Source: Thelonectria olida
Lineage: Eukaryota > Ascomycota > Sordariomycetes > Hypocreales > Nectriaceae
Length of the DNA stretch: 64,000 nucleotides
Direction of reading: 5' to 3'
Assembly: GCA_020736575.1 (NCBI GenBank)
Contig: JAGPYM010000038.1
Location: 62,001-126,000, forward strand
Shown here in pieces: positions 33,504 through 44,534 of this stretch (position 1 is the stretch's first letter; every line of letters begins with the position of its first letter). A program made the position numbers and the translations under genes. The notes under the pieces are model-generated. The model did not search any database and was not told the DNA's origin. It saw only the letters and a program-made list of their open reading frames with translations.

Positions 33504-34214
33504 TCAGTGTTTGCAATAGCCGCCAACGCATGAAGATCCTCCGGTACACTTCAAGCCAATCAATCAGTAAGGTAGCCCCTAAAGGATGATATCCTATCTG
33601 TGAATTTTGTATGACTTACTTTCTTTCCACAGCGACCACAGTTGTTGTTATCGGTATTTTTATTCGTACAGGTCCCATCGCAGCGGTCCGGCTTATCAGC
33701 AGGGCACTTGCAATTGCCGCCAACACATGAAGATCCTCCGGTACACTTCAAGCCAATCAGTCAGTAAGGTAGTCCCTAGAGGATGATATCCTGTCTGTGA
33801 ATTTTGGTACGACTTACTTTCTTTCCACAGCGACCACAGTTGTTGTTATCGGTATTTTTATTCGTACAGGTCCCATCGCAGCGGTCCGGCTTATCAGTAG
33901 GGCACTTGCAATTGCCGCCAACGCATGAAGATCCTCCGGTACACTTCAAGCCAATCAGTCAGTAAGATAGTCCCTAAAGGATGATGTCCTGTCTTGTGAA
34001 TTTTGGTACGACTTACCTTGCGTCCACAGTGACCACAGTTGTTGCTATCAGTGTTTGTATTCGTACACATCCCGTTGCAGAGTTTCGGCTTATCAGCAGG
34101 GCACTTGCAATTGCCGCCAACACATGAAGATCCTCCGGTACACTTCAAGCCAATCAGTCAGTAAGGTAGTCCCTAGAGGATGATATCCTGTCTGTGAATT
34201 TTGGTACGACTTAC
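33504..34214 (-). repeat. Tandem exon-plus-intron repeat array, unit about 198 bp
   Basis: The unit is a 126-bp exon plus a 71-73-bp intron (33549-33619, 33746-33817, 33944-34016, 34143-34214). The introns are almost identical, all beginning GTAAGTC and ending GGCTTGAAG. Near-identity of intron sequence means recent duplication of whole units. Confidence 0.88.
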
Positions 34215-34581
34215 TTTCTTTCCACAGCGACCGCAGTTGTTGTTATCGATAGGAACGCACGCTCCATTGCACAGTATCTTATTGTGATGAGGCGCCGCAG
34301 GGCCGCACTCGTAGCAGGGGCCCTCCCCTTTGGCGGCGAGAGAAGTGCAGTCTGCTCCAGGGGTTGGAAAGTTGTCTGCACACCAATGTGCACACTCGCT
34401 GTTTCCCTGCCTATTGGCAAGGTGGGCCGAGATCCCGGTGGCTATACGTAACAGAAAAGAAATCAGTCAATCAACTGACCAAAAGGAGTGGCGGCTTTTC
34501 GCCGAGTCGGAGTTTTGGGATCCACAGGTACTCACTAAGGAGAAGAAGATTAAATACAATCATTTTTGCCGAGACTTTCAT
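33504..34581 (-). CDS. Secreted cysteine-rich protein built from tandem repeated exons
   Basis: Six exons are supported: 34581-34536, 34441-34215, 34142-34017, 33943-33818, 33745-33620 and 33548-33504. All introns are GT..AG and the phases agree, giving 231 aa. MKVSAKMIVFNLLLLTTGISA is a signal peptide. Exon 2 has its own Cys-rich segment ending CNGACVPIDNNNCGRCGKK. Exons 3-5 are each exactly 126 nt, phase 0 at both ends, and encode a 42-residue module with eight cysteines: CTGGSSCVGGNCKC, then CxGxC and NNCGxCGxK. The last exon is a shortened copy that stops after CVGGYCKH. The spacing resembles Stig1-like modules. Extracellular, possibly effector-like or wall-associated; this is inference. 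The gene lies between an NLR fragment and a SINE. Confidence 0.82.
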
Positions 34582-34999
34582 CGTGGGTTCTGGTTTATGA
34601 CATGGAGAAAGGCTTCGAGTATGGGATTGAATACGTGGACTGGAAAGAAGAAAGGATGCATATTTATCCACCTCGGAAGGCGTCTTTCCAGGGACTCCTA
34701 GCTGTAGAGAACAGCATCATATGGACGTCACCTTGAGCTCCCTGGGATACGAGAAGATCTCGGCGTTCCTTGTTGGTCTAGAGGAAGTTCTGGCGAACTC
34801 AATTATGGCCAAGTTATCCAGCCAGCCTCGTAAACTAAACGTGGTGGACGCCTCCGGCTTGAACTGGTAGGATAATGGAGATAATTGTTGCCAATCAAAG
34901 TGTCTCGGAATGAGCTCGGACACAGGTGGGTTCCACATGAATCTTGATCCAAGCACTTGTGTAGGTGGAAAAAGTTTGGAACATGTCAATTATCATTCA

Positions 35000-35434
35000 C
35001 CAGCCACTGCAGCTACTCAGGGCTAGAGCATCCGACTGCGACGGAGTGGTGCGATTCCACGATTTCAGCTCCTCGGATACGAAGCGAGGTAGAGATGTCC
35101 AAATGTCATAACGATAACTCCTCCTGACTTGCGGCCAATTGCTATCGTGGATCCGGAGACGGCTGAACAGCCAGGACAAAATGCCGCTGACAACCAAAAT
35201 ACTCTCTTTCTTGCCATACGATCCAGCGCCTGTCTTCGCTAATTCCAAACCCAGAGTGGTAGTAAGAAATGGCTGGAGTAGGACTTCCACTAAAGGTAGA
35301 TGGCTCTGAACAGAGATAGCTCCGGCCCCAGTAAGAAGGCGTGAACTGCCGGGTTCAAATTCAAGATGACGGGATGCAGCTGTAATGATGTTAAACATAC
35401 GGACCTTGACAGCGAAGAAAAAAAAAAAAAAAAA
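35000..35434 (+). mobile_element. Candidate tRNA-derived SINE
   Basis: Near 35010-35060 the sequence resembles a tRNA. CTACTCAGGGCTAGAGCATC looks like an A-box and D-arm, and GGTGCGATTCC at 35048-35058 looks like a B-box. A 3' run of 17 A bases lies at 35418-35434. A non-coding body of about 350 bp lies between. This layout (pol III promoter, body, poly-A) is that of a SINE, such as Foxy in Fusarium oxysporum, to which I cannot compare it here. No clear target duplication was found. The 5' boundary is approximate. Confidence 0.45.
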
Positions 35435-35539
35435 GGAAAAGAAAGTACGGAGTAGACCACTCGGAAGAAGCTGGCTAACCAGGGCCTCCAATTGATACCG
35501 TCTCCGCGGCCAGCAGGCCAAGGCCACCCAGCTGGATCC

Positions 35540-37000
35540 TTACATAGTACAAGCCTTTGCACGACCCAAACCGTCAGGTGCGTGCCGTTGCGCTTCTACG
35601 TTGCGCTGGCGATATGTTTCAGCGCCCACAACTCGGACATGGTCCCTTTGTTCTTTGTTCAGCCGGCGGAAAACGCCGTGTACCTTCTTCGGGCGAGCTG
35701 GGCATTCGGCGAAGTTGGCGCTGTGCGGGCCGAGGCAGTTGGCGCATTGCTCGGGGGCGGTACAGTCCCCGGAGTCGTGGCCGGCCTTGCCGCAGCGTTT
35801 GCACAGGGGGAGTCGATGGCAGGTACGTGACGGGTGGTAGTCCAAGCATACATTGCACTGCCTTGGCCGGTCGGTTTTCTTGATGAGCCTTGCTGGTCGG
35901 CTGCTGAAGAGGCGCCAGTATTTCTTGACTGGCTCCAGGAAGGATACAAGTAAGGTCTTCGTTAAGGGGTTGTCAGGTTGGTGCCGCGCGGGCCGTATGT
36001 TGACGGGCTTCTGCCCTGTCTGGATTTCAATTTCTTCGTCCACGGCTGCGTCGCTATCCGCTTCGTTGCCATAGAGGTCGGTCAGCTTGCAGGGGTAATC
36101 TGAGACTAGGTAGGTAAACCATTCCTGTCTAGTCTCTATGGCGGCGGCCCCTAAGTCGGTTGCCCATTCAGTCTGTCTCTGCACGAGGAGGTCGCGGGTG
36201 GTTATGTCGGCGGTAAGGACGGCCCATCCGGACCTGACTTGGAGAACCCGCGGGATCTTGCGTGGATCCACTCCGAGTTTCCGGGATATATGGGTCCGGA
36301 TTGCATAGTCCTTATGGGTCCTGGCTGGAGATTCGGCGTCCAGCCGGATGAAGACGCGGAGATCCTCTCGGGGTGGGGCGCCTGCAGTCGGTTGTCGCTG
36401 GCGATGAGGGGGCTGTTGTTGTTGACGTTATTGTTGATGGTGTCGGGGTTGGTGGGCAAGGGCGTTGTTTGCAGCCGGAGGCGAGGCCGCGACGATGCTG
36501 TAGGTAGGCGCCGGAGCAGATTTGGCGTCAGTAAGCGCCTGATTCCAGGAGTCCAGGAAGCTATCGGCAAACTTTTGGGCGAATTCCCGTTCGGGCCCAG
36601 TGGTGAATTGTTTCGCTGCTTCTTCAAATTTAGCGCAGAAGGCCTGAAACACCTTCAACTTGGCATTGTACTCCTCCACACGGTCGCGTGCGAGCTTAGT
36701 GGCTGCTTCAAAAATGGAGACTGGTTGCTGTTCAGTAGTCGGGGTAGGGTCAGGGGAGGGGTCAGGATGGGCGAGCTGGGCTCCATCCGTAGCCGCAGCA
36801 GTAGAGATTGCATTGAGAGGCGAAGACGGCGTTTGAGCCGTCCTCCCGAAGGCGGGCGCGACACCAACAGGTCCATTCACGACAGCGGGGCTGTTTTGCA
36901 AGAGGGCAGTGCGGGCTCCTCGATTGAGGTTGGCAGGAGTATGGATTCCCAGGTCAAAAGGACCCGGGTCAGCAGGCGGGCAGGAGGTGGCGGATGCCAT
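35540..37000 (-). pseudogene. Tad-type LINE retrotransposon ORF1 relic
   Basis: One frame runs from ATG at 37000 to the stop at 35540-35542 with a single in-frame TAA at 36428-36430 (CAA to TAA is likely, within a Gln-rich stretch). The N-terminal half is Ala/Pro-rich with a coiled segment (ARDRVEEYNAKLKVFQAF). The C-terminal half carries repeated zinc knuckles: CNVCLDYHPSRTCH, CKRCGKAGHDSGDC and CANCLGPHSANFAEC. This is the gag-like ORF1 layout of Tad1-clade LINEs. No ORF2 (endonuclease or reverse transcriptase) follows: the element is cut at about 35440 beside the poly-A of the SINE candidate. Confidence 0.85.
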
Positions 37001-38819
37001 CGCCGCCGCCGTGGGCTGCGCGAAGCGCAGGATTGTGGTTGTTGTGGTGCACTTGTTAAGAAAGATGGTGTAATTAGGGCTACTTTCTTAACACCTGCGT
37101 GCCAAGAAAGTAAGATGACAAAGGAAGTTGATCAGCAAGAACGGACCGTTAGAGAATCTGCGTATAGGGTAAGGGAGTTTTCAACTTATCCAGCATGATG
37201 GTTAATGAGAATACAGGCAACAATATTGCGTGAAGCAATGCTGTAAATTTCACGCTTAGAAGAGAGGAATGAAACACTTCAAGCAGAGCATATGACACTT
37301 GAGTTGAGAGTCGCTGCGTATGAGAGGCTGTTCAGACTTTGAGTTAGTTTGGATTGAACGGGCGTGGAGAGCCAGCAATTGCTGGAAGGTGCATTTTGCG
37401 TGGGATGGCATTTGAATGAGCCAATTTGTTGGACTGGAGAAGCACCATCTATCGGATATAGGTATCTTGAATACGTCTCATGCTCCCTGAGGTCGAAGAT
37501 TCTTTGGAAACTTCTCGGTCGAGGATATCTCCACGAGGTCACCCGTTTTGACTATAAGATTTTATATGGTCTTCTGAGAGGTTTCGTACCGAAATCTCCA
37601 TACATACGAAGATCTCAATAAAATCTACATATCCACTTTCGCTTTTGTATTATGCTAAAAATAACAGATGAAGCGAAATCAAGACGCAGCGTTAGTGGTA
37701 AGTTAATCAAAAGCAGCTCCCTAGGCATAGCAAGGGTCGGAAATACGGACACTACTTAACAATTGGCACGAAAACCGTATGAACTAAAATTAGATGGCAT
37801 CCAAACTCTGACTTCATTTGCCTTGTGAAAGAGGAAAGCCCGATTGAATGAACGGCGCAAACGATATGCTATGATTTAGGTACATATGTGCCCAATAGCC
37901 CATTTGCAGCCTGAGCTTAGCTCTATGCCCCGAAGTGCGTTGATCTACTGTACAGTATCTGGGACATGCAATTTGAGATTGATAATCTTGGATATAGCCG
38001 TGCTTGCAGATCGACCTTGTTTGCTTCCCGGTTATTTTCCAGAGTGGTCAGCAACTTCTCGAGCGTTGGTCGCTACAGGTCACGTTACTTTATGGCTCCT
38101 GCCACAACTGACCTTACTTGTGTGTGCCGATCTTCCCCAGAGCTTCTGTTCTGTGCTTCTCAGACAAGTCGAATAGGCCACTTGAGCCACAAAAATTCCA
38201 CTTACGTTAGTAGATGAACCTCTTTGAACGAATGCCTGCCACGCACAGACGGATGGAGACTGAGCGAGCAAGTGGAGGCGTGGAGAGAGACAGCTGCTCA
38301 TAGGGCGTTATAGTTTGGGGCTAGCCCAACACGGTAGACACCCGCAGGGCGTCAGCTGTCAACCAAACCCTATTTACTACCGTAAGAGAGTGCGTATTTA
38401 ACGTGAGGTCACGAGTGTATTAAACCAGACAGGACTAGGTGCGCCACACCAGCGGCACGAGGTCGTGGGGCCAACCTCTTTGGGCCATAGCAAGATGCGA
38501 TCCAGACTTACACACGGAGTACGACACTGCCGAGACTTTGAGTTTCCTGTGGAAAACCGCTATATAAGGGTTTGTCGACGTCGTGATGACGTATTTCCCT
38601 GTCCACATACATGTTTCCAGGGGTGCAGTACATCCCTCAGCTGAGTGATGGTCTGGATCCGAGATGGTGAGGAGGTAGACTCAAGAGCAGAACTCGGTAA
38701 TACTTCATGGGATATAAATTCTTAAGAGGTCTGTTAAACCTCGACTCCAGTGCTTCGAAAACAACCACTTCTCCTACCACTGAAAATACCACGACAGACA
38801 GCCTCGCGCGTCGATTCGG
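37001..38819. other. Gene-poor stretch, possible LINE 5' region then intergenic DNA
   Basis: The first 200 bp may be the LINE 5' UTR. Beyond that only frames of 70-95 codons without motifs occur (37279-37621, 37886-38301). No gene is supported. Confidence 0.4.
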
Positions 38820-39092
38820 ATGGCCTGCGACCAGAGTTTCGACGACTGCCTTCGTTGCGACGCAACAAACCCCGCGATAGTGGCCCGACTGGAAGGGCTG
38901 AAGTCGAGGAATGCTGCGCTATCCGTCGAGATACGTCGTCTCCAAGAGGAGTTCAAAAGGCTTAAGGCTCTTCTTTCAGCCCATATGGCGCATAAGGACT
39001 GTTGCATAATCATCTTGCCTCCCACGGAGCCAGAGTTGAAGGTACGTAAACTTACGTCCAGCCTAAGCTCCCAAGCTTATCACAAAAAGTAA
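38820..39092 (+). pseudogene. Leucine-zipper fragment resembling a bZIP C-terminus
   Basis: The 90-codon frame has a regular zipper-like stretch (LEGLKSRNAALSVEIRRL, then EFKRLKALLSAHMAHKDC). The LLxAHxxHKDC ending resembles the zipper end of ATF-type fungal bZIP proteins. No basic region precedes it in any frame. It may be a relic of a second bZIP gene or an accidental coiled coil. It is not related by eye to the bZIP at 22710-23669. Confidence 0.35.
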
Positions 39093-39359
39093 TACGAATG
39101 TCCATCTTCGTGATGACGGATTCTCGTGTGTTTTCGAGCTCGAACTTGGCCAAGTTAGGAGATTCTGGAAACTAAGGAGTAATTCCAGAAAGATCAATTG
39201 CACCCATCCCAGAACTCCCGACGCCTATTGATCATAAAGACTATTATCACAGCCAAATTCAGAGATTTAGTCTTTGTTCGTGGCTACTTCTGCCTCTTAG
39301 AAAACATGATCGCGAAGTTATAGTCTTAGGACTGCTGCAATCTAACTCTTTGGCAAGGT

Positions 39360-39630
39360 TGGCTTGATATTGGAATCATCTCTACTAGCATGGTCATGGT
39401 AAGCGCAGAAAGGATGGAAGGCCCTGAACTACCGAGCTGGGAAACTAGGAATGGGTTCCAGTGATCCAGGGCATTTATGACGAGGATTCGAGTAAATCAA
39501 ACACTTCAATAAACACATCAAGGATCGATCTATCGCTCGACATTGCCTCTTGATCTTCGATGGGCACAAAAGTCACCACTCCGCCGACTTCGGGATATTC
39601 TGCAAGGATAACAAGATCTTTACTTTTTGA
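39360..39630 (+). mobile_element. Fossil of a pogo/Fot-type transposase
   Basis: Pieces align with the complete transposase at 51964-53652. ATTGGAATCATC...ATGGTCATGG corresponds to MMGII..MVV after the first catalytic Asp. LLIFDGHKSHHSADF at about 39553-39600 corresponds to the second Asp region LLILDGHESHHSVDF. The stretch between is largely deleted and the frame ends in TTTTTGA. No TIR was recognised. Confidence 0.75.
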
Positions 39631-40630
39631 TCCACTCGCTTACAGTATCGAGCGAGCACGGATACTGTAGATGAAGAAAAAAACAACTCACCGAACAGCA
39701 CAGTGGCACTGGGACGTCCGTGACCCGCAACAGCCACCAAACCTTGCATGGAATTGTCAGATATAAACCACTGTGACATTGCTCTAAGTGGGGATCCTCA
39801 TTTTTGTACATAGTATGGTGCAGTTGGTAAAATCTAACAAGTTGCTGTCCCGGCGGAACTTGCCCCAGTAATGCCAATCTAGGGTCAGCCCGGAAAGGCC
39901 CGCCGTGCTTATAACCGCTTTGCTTATCTTGTAGTAAGCTAGCGTGCACGGATATCTTCGCTCATATGGCCAAGCGCCACCGCGGCGCTAGAATATAGAC
40001 TTCGCTAGTATTCCCCGCAACCAAAGGTGCCGACAGCAACTCCTACAAAGCTGATTTGTACCCTGTGATCTGCGTAGTGCAGGGGCACGACGGAATATGC
40101 CGAAGAACCTTCTGGTAGTACGATGAAACGGTGATATCCATCGGCCGCTTTGAGTTGGCTCGTGCATCTACAACTTTCCATGGAGGGTAACTGCGACGGC
40201 CGAACCATGGTGTAGTTTGTTTCTGATTTGGGGACCACTTTCTGGTCCTTCGCCTCCTAGTGGCTTTTATTAATGAGCCTAATCAGAATATACACCTATC
40301 TTTAAAAATGGAAAGCGACTAAAACTGGACTTAGTGGTCCTGTTTCGTGACTATTGAGTCTAGTTTTGGCCCCCCTGCTCATCTTCATATGACGAAGCTT
40401 GAATCACGATTTCGTAAATTAACATTTCAAATTGGACTCTCCGGTTAAACCTACTGTAGAAGTTTCATTAAGATCGAATTAACCAGCTTGTCTGCTATGT
40501 AAGACTGCCGGAAATCTGATTAACTCGAAACGTATTCTTATTGCTTCTGAAGACTCGTATATTTTAATCCTCTGCCCGTGTTCGGGAATACTTTATGCAT
40601 ACCATCATGAGGATTCAGGTGTCTATTTTA

Positions 40631-40664
40631 CATGAGGTGCCTATTTACATGAGGTATCTATTCC
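40631..40664. repeat. 17-bp tandem repeat, two copies
   Basis: CATGAGGTGCCTATTTA at 40631-40647 and CATGAGGTATCTATTCC at 40648-40664. A third degenerate copy may precede them (GAGGATTCAGGTGTCTATTT). Confidence 0.6.
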
Positions 40665-40766
40665 ATACGTTTTGGATCATGGTGTGGCATTACCAGCTGG
40701 GGCAAAATGGAATGCGCACTCCACCAATACGTTTGCTAATAATGGCTTATAGCCTGAATATGACAC

Positions 40767-40833
40767 ATGGATAGTTTTGGATCATGGATAGTTTTGGATC
40801 ATGGACAGTTTGGATCATGGACACTTTTGGATT
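40767..40833. repeat. 17-bp tandem repeat, four copies
   Basis: ATGGATAGTTTTGGATC twice, then ATGGACAGTTTGGATC (16 bp) and ATGGACACTTTTGGATT. The unit length equals that of the subrepeats inside the pogo TIRs in this window. Confidence 0.75.
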
Positions 40834-41495
40834 ACGGATAACTTAGTTAAGTGCGCCTTATCGAAAGCCGAGTATATCGATAACTATATCGATAACCCGA
40901 TGACCCAACTTACGGCAAGGACCCTTCCGATTTCTATTGCACACACCCAAGAAAGTGGTGGAATTGATTGGACAAGCTCTCCCGACTGAAGTGACTCGTC
41001 GCCAAAGCGGAAGGCGTTCGAGACGGAACATGATGCAGCAGGTTACAGAGAGTGAGATCTATAGCATTAAGAGGATAAAGAGACTAACTTATAGCTATTT
41101 TAAGTCTAAATAATATCTAAGGAATCTAATAGAAATATTGAAGTTAACTTACTAGAAATACAACTAGACTTAAGAACCAGGATGCAAGGAAATACTTTCT
41201 TTTTGTATTACGGCAGATTCCGGAGTCTTTTAACTTAGTTGACTCTTTGCAGTATCACCTCTCCACTTATTAGTGTTAGTTATTTTGCTTTCAAATCATC
41301 ATCTTGTCATCTATTTTATGATATTTGTTAATTGCTGGCTAATTAGAATTTCGCGGCCAACACTCTAGACTCTCGGTATGATGGCAAATGCTTAGAGATG
41401 CTGCTCGAATAGAAAGACCGAGTTCATATGCGGCTAGCTGTGCCCTCATGCAAATGCATATATTCGGAATATTAACTACGGAGAACGCAGCGCAC

Positions 41496-42090
41496 TACTA
41501 TAGTGACCGGTAACGGCTGCGAAGAGTGTCTGGCAAACTGAATTGGATGTCAATTCTCTCTTATAGGTATATACTGTGAGCTGACGTGCTTGTCAAGATG
41601 CCCACGTTTACGGCTCAACCTCGACGCTCTCCCTGCCTGCCCAATTCATTCTATCCTATGGATCAATTTCTCTCTCGTCCGCAATTATCTCCGTCAATTC
41701 TTTTAGAATGTCAGGAAAGCTGGGTCCAAACTCTGATGGGACCTCAGTGCAACCCTTGACAACGAGATCATTAGAGTTGCTGATAGAGACGTATTCCAAA
41801 TTCCATCCGTTGCTGAGCATTCAGTGTTTAATGCCATCGAATGACTGTAAGGAAGTGTCAAAAGAAATCTTGTACTTCTCCTCTCGAACAAGTCTCTCTT
41901 TCCGTTTGATTCTCAATAGCCCTTTGTCATAGTAGCATGTCTTCCATGGCGTAGGTAGCGAGTCAAAGGGTCCTTCTTTCAAACGCTTCACTGCCAGACA
42001 CATTAGGTTCATCACTACAGGCTAAAGGGGTTCTCGTACCTGCCGGTCCCTCCTCATTCCCTCTTCGTCTCTTTCTGGTCTTCAGCCTTG
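41496..42090 (-). repeat. Segmental duplication, copy B
   Basis: Matches 18556-19147 in inverted orientation, including the 3' flank of the gene. Small indels and substitutions separate the two. Confidence 0.85.
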
Positions 42091-42229
42091 TGTCGGAGGC
42101 ATCTGCGCCCTCTCTTTCCTGAACGACATAGAGAATTTTAGCCGCCAATTCCTCTTCATCGACGAATGACTCCCCCAAGAGTTCCTTGGGAAGAGGCACG
42201 GTAGAAACAAGACACTGTTGAGTGTTCAT
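41656..42229 (-). pseudogene. Small duplicated gene, copy B, one nonsense mutation
   Basis: Exon 1 is 42229-42040 (ATG, MNTQQCLVSTVPL). The intron 42039-41991 (49 bp) is GT..AG, and exon 2 reaches a natural stop at 41656-41658. Exon 2 is interrupted by TGA at 41821-41823 where copy A has CGA (Arg), a C-to-T change. The rest of the frame, including the C-terminus, stays open. The full product would be about 174 aa with a basic patch near residue 50 (KTRKRRRG). No known domain, signal peptide or membrane segment. Copy A shows that the downstream part is conserved as coding. Confidence 0.75.
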
Positions 42230-43201
42230 TTTATCGATCGTTGGAGAGTGTCAAGTGAAAGGTTTGAGAGACGGCTGTTGAGTGTTAGGGACAGCTGGAA
42301 AATTCATGGGCTTTATAATTGCACTCAAAGATTGCCAGTGCAACAAGTCAAGGGCGAGAGCTGCTCATGGTAAGGCATACTCTGCGCTCCACGCCTTCTT
42401 CGACAAAACCAACACCCCCCTCGCTCCCCCCCTGGCGACACACAGCACGACCACTATGATAGGTAAAAGGGGCTTTGACTCCGGTCTTTCAGGGATTATG
42501 TCATAATGGTGGCGAGACTTTCATGGAAGCCATCCCCTTGAAGTTCCCATATGCAGGAGCTGCCCCTTTCCCCTCGGCATGATCTTGGAGTAAAGCCCGG
42601 AGTAGCCGGTCTTGTCTGTCACAGTCAACAGACGCCGTGGCACCACCCCGGCGAAGTGTTCCATAACAATCTTAGCGGCCATGTGTGACTATGCAAGATT
42701 GCTGAAGGCTTTTACAGAGAGTTGGTGGTCGGGTAAAGCGGGAAAACGTCATGTCCTTGGTGTGTGACTCCCTGACGATCTTCCCCCAGTACCGAATCTC
42801 ATCACAGTATACCAGACAAAGATGGTGGGAACGCCTTGCATGGTTCGTGGTCCTCTTCAACCTTGACGCGAGAGGGGTGTCCCTTGGTGGAATGGGTGTG
42901 ACAACGCGCAACTCGAGAAAGGATGCTCTAAGGATCACAGGATCGAGGCTATGAAATCCATAAGTCTTCACACAAGCCACTATGATAATGCTCACTTCTA
43001 GTGCTTCGGAGGTGCGCGCTACGTTTCTGAGAACTTAGGAGGCTTTGAAAGTAATCTGAGATGAAAGCAGACTATTAATTGCATATTTGCCCTAACAATA
43101 TACCCGGTCCTTCAACTGCGCGATAATGAATCAGCAAATTCTTGAGATCCCACACTGGGCTTTCTATGCCCATTTCCCACATGGCATCGACAACTGCGAG
43201 G
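42230..43201. other. Intergenic stretch
   Basis: Promoter side of copy B and 3' side of the next gene. The frames present (42672-42995) have no recognised motif. Confidence 0.4.
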
Positions 43202-43801
43202 CTATTGCATCAGATAATTACTTGTCCTAGGAGCAAGAGAGCTAGTTACTTGAGATTGTGGCAACAGGAGGCAGCAGGATTGGTCCAGCGGAGAGCGATT
43301 GACGGCCATCGAGTTGTAGCCAAGGTGAGTTGTCCGCGAGAGAGCTGAAGTTTGGCGATTCGGAGTCAACGCGATCTCTGAGTCTCCACCCGTTGGACTT
43401 GAGCTCTCCGGGAGGCGATAACCCACTGCCGAGCTTAACATGAAGAGAACCCACTCAGTCAACATCAACCTCGTGTAGAGCCCAGAGAGCCGCAGCACAA
43501 GTACTGATGTTGAGACCAAGATGACAATCAAGCCCGTAACACGCAAATGATCAGCCATATGCTTCGGTAAACTCTTCGATTCTATGCCTCTAGAAGTAAA
43601 GAATATGACTCCAATGGTTGCAGCTTGGGAAGTGAATAGTGCGATGCAGGCAAGTTCGAGGGGAGCCGCAATCTCAGAACGCAATGCGAAAAGAACGATT
43701 GACGTTACTTCAACACATTCAAGTATCGTAACACGTTTCCACCACGCTCCTTTCATGGTTACAACTGCAAACGAATAGATGATAGCAGTGATCTGGATCA
43801 T
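43202..43801 (-). CDS. Hypothetical multi-pass membrane protein
   Basis: The frame encodes 199 aa. Hydrophobic segments lie at about residues 3-16, 27-42, 50-72, 88-104 and 112-128 (for example VTGLIVILVSTSVLVLRL), giving four or five membrane spans, followed by a Ser/Thr-rich cytoplasmic-type tail of about 65 residues. The layout resembles the C-terminal part of fungal rhodopsin-like or integral membrane proteins of unknown role. The N-terminus may be incomplete, as an upstream exon could exist. The family is not identified. It lies between the duplicated gene copy B and a truncated pogo element. Confidence 0.45.
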   Translation of the reverse strand: MIQITAIIYSFAVVTMKGAWWKRVTILECVEVTSIVLFALRSEIAAPLELACIALFTSQAATIGVIFFTSRGIESKSLPKHMADHLRVTGLIVILVSTSVLVLRLSGLYTRLMLTEWVLFMLSSAVGYRLPESSSPTGGDSEIALTPNRQTSALSRTTHLGYNSMAVNRSPLDQSCCLLLPQSQVTSSLAPRTSNYLMQ

Positions 43802-43949
43802 CGCGTCAGAACAACGATACAGGTCATCGAAGACTTTAACGGACCTGAATTATGGCAACTCCCAGCCTGCCGACTGACCAGCCAGTGGACTCTCATGTCA
43901 ACGGTTGGTAAACTGCTAGTTATACTTAAGCTTTAAAACTTTTCTTATA

Positions 43950-44534
43950 ACGTGCATGATAAGCATGCGGCGCATCCAAGTATGCGGCGCATTTTTCCCA
44001 GAAACTCTCATCTTTTTATTCAAACACACATTTCTCAACCACCTAACATGTCACAGTCAAATACTGAGGCAAAGACCCTTCCTGCCCTCCAAGCCCTTCA
44101 AAATGACCCAAAATTAAGTGTCCGACGCGCTGCTAGCATCTATGAGGTCAAGGAGCAAAGGCATCGTCGCCGGCAGAATGGCATTCAATCTCGACACGAT
44201 TGGATCCCGAAATCTCGTCGCCTGTCTGATCTAGAGGATCAGATCATTATTCAGTTCATTCTCGACCTAGATTCGCGAGGATTTCCCCCGCGGCTGCGTG
44301 GTGTTGAAGAAATGGCCAACCGACTGCTCGCTGACCGCGACGCGTCACCTGTCGGCAAGCGCTGGGCTTCTAACTTCGTCAGGCGACACCAAGAGCTCAA
44401 GACGCGTTTTTCTCGTAAATACGACTATCAGAGGGCCAAATGCGAAGATCCGACCATTATTCGCGATTGGTTCCGGCTCGTGGAGAACATAATCGCGAAA
44501 TATGGTATCGACCTAGCTGATATCTATAAGGCGG
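43950..44534 (+). mobile_element. 5' end of a truncated pogo/Fot-type element
   Basis: The end ACGTGCATGATAAG follows a TA (43948-43949). Two 17-bp direct repeats, AAGCATGCGGCGCATCC and AAGTATGCGGCGCATTT, lie at 43961-43994. The complete element at 51866 has the same plan: terminus ACGTGC, TA flank, two 17-bp repeats of different sequence. The match to that transposase ends at about 44530. Confidence 0.8.

Larger units (their letters stand above)
39640..41495. other. Gene-poor stretch with orphan repeat arrays
   Basis: Minus-strand frames at 39620-39949 and 40005-40238 have no recognised motif. Two 17-bp tandem arrays are listed separately. 41040-41340 is AT-rich. No gene is supported. Confidence 0.4.

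Noticed and set aside
35418..35434. Poly-A as the tail of the neighbouring LINE
   Set aside because: The LINE ORF1 is on the minus strand, where this run reads as poly-T, so the tail belongs to a plus-strand element.
36239..37198. A 319-codon plus-strand frame
   Set aside because: Antisense to LINE ORF1. The minus-strand frame has coiled-coil and zinc-knuckle motifs, and the plus-strand frame has none.
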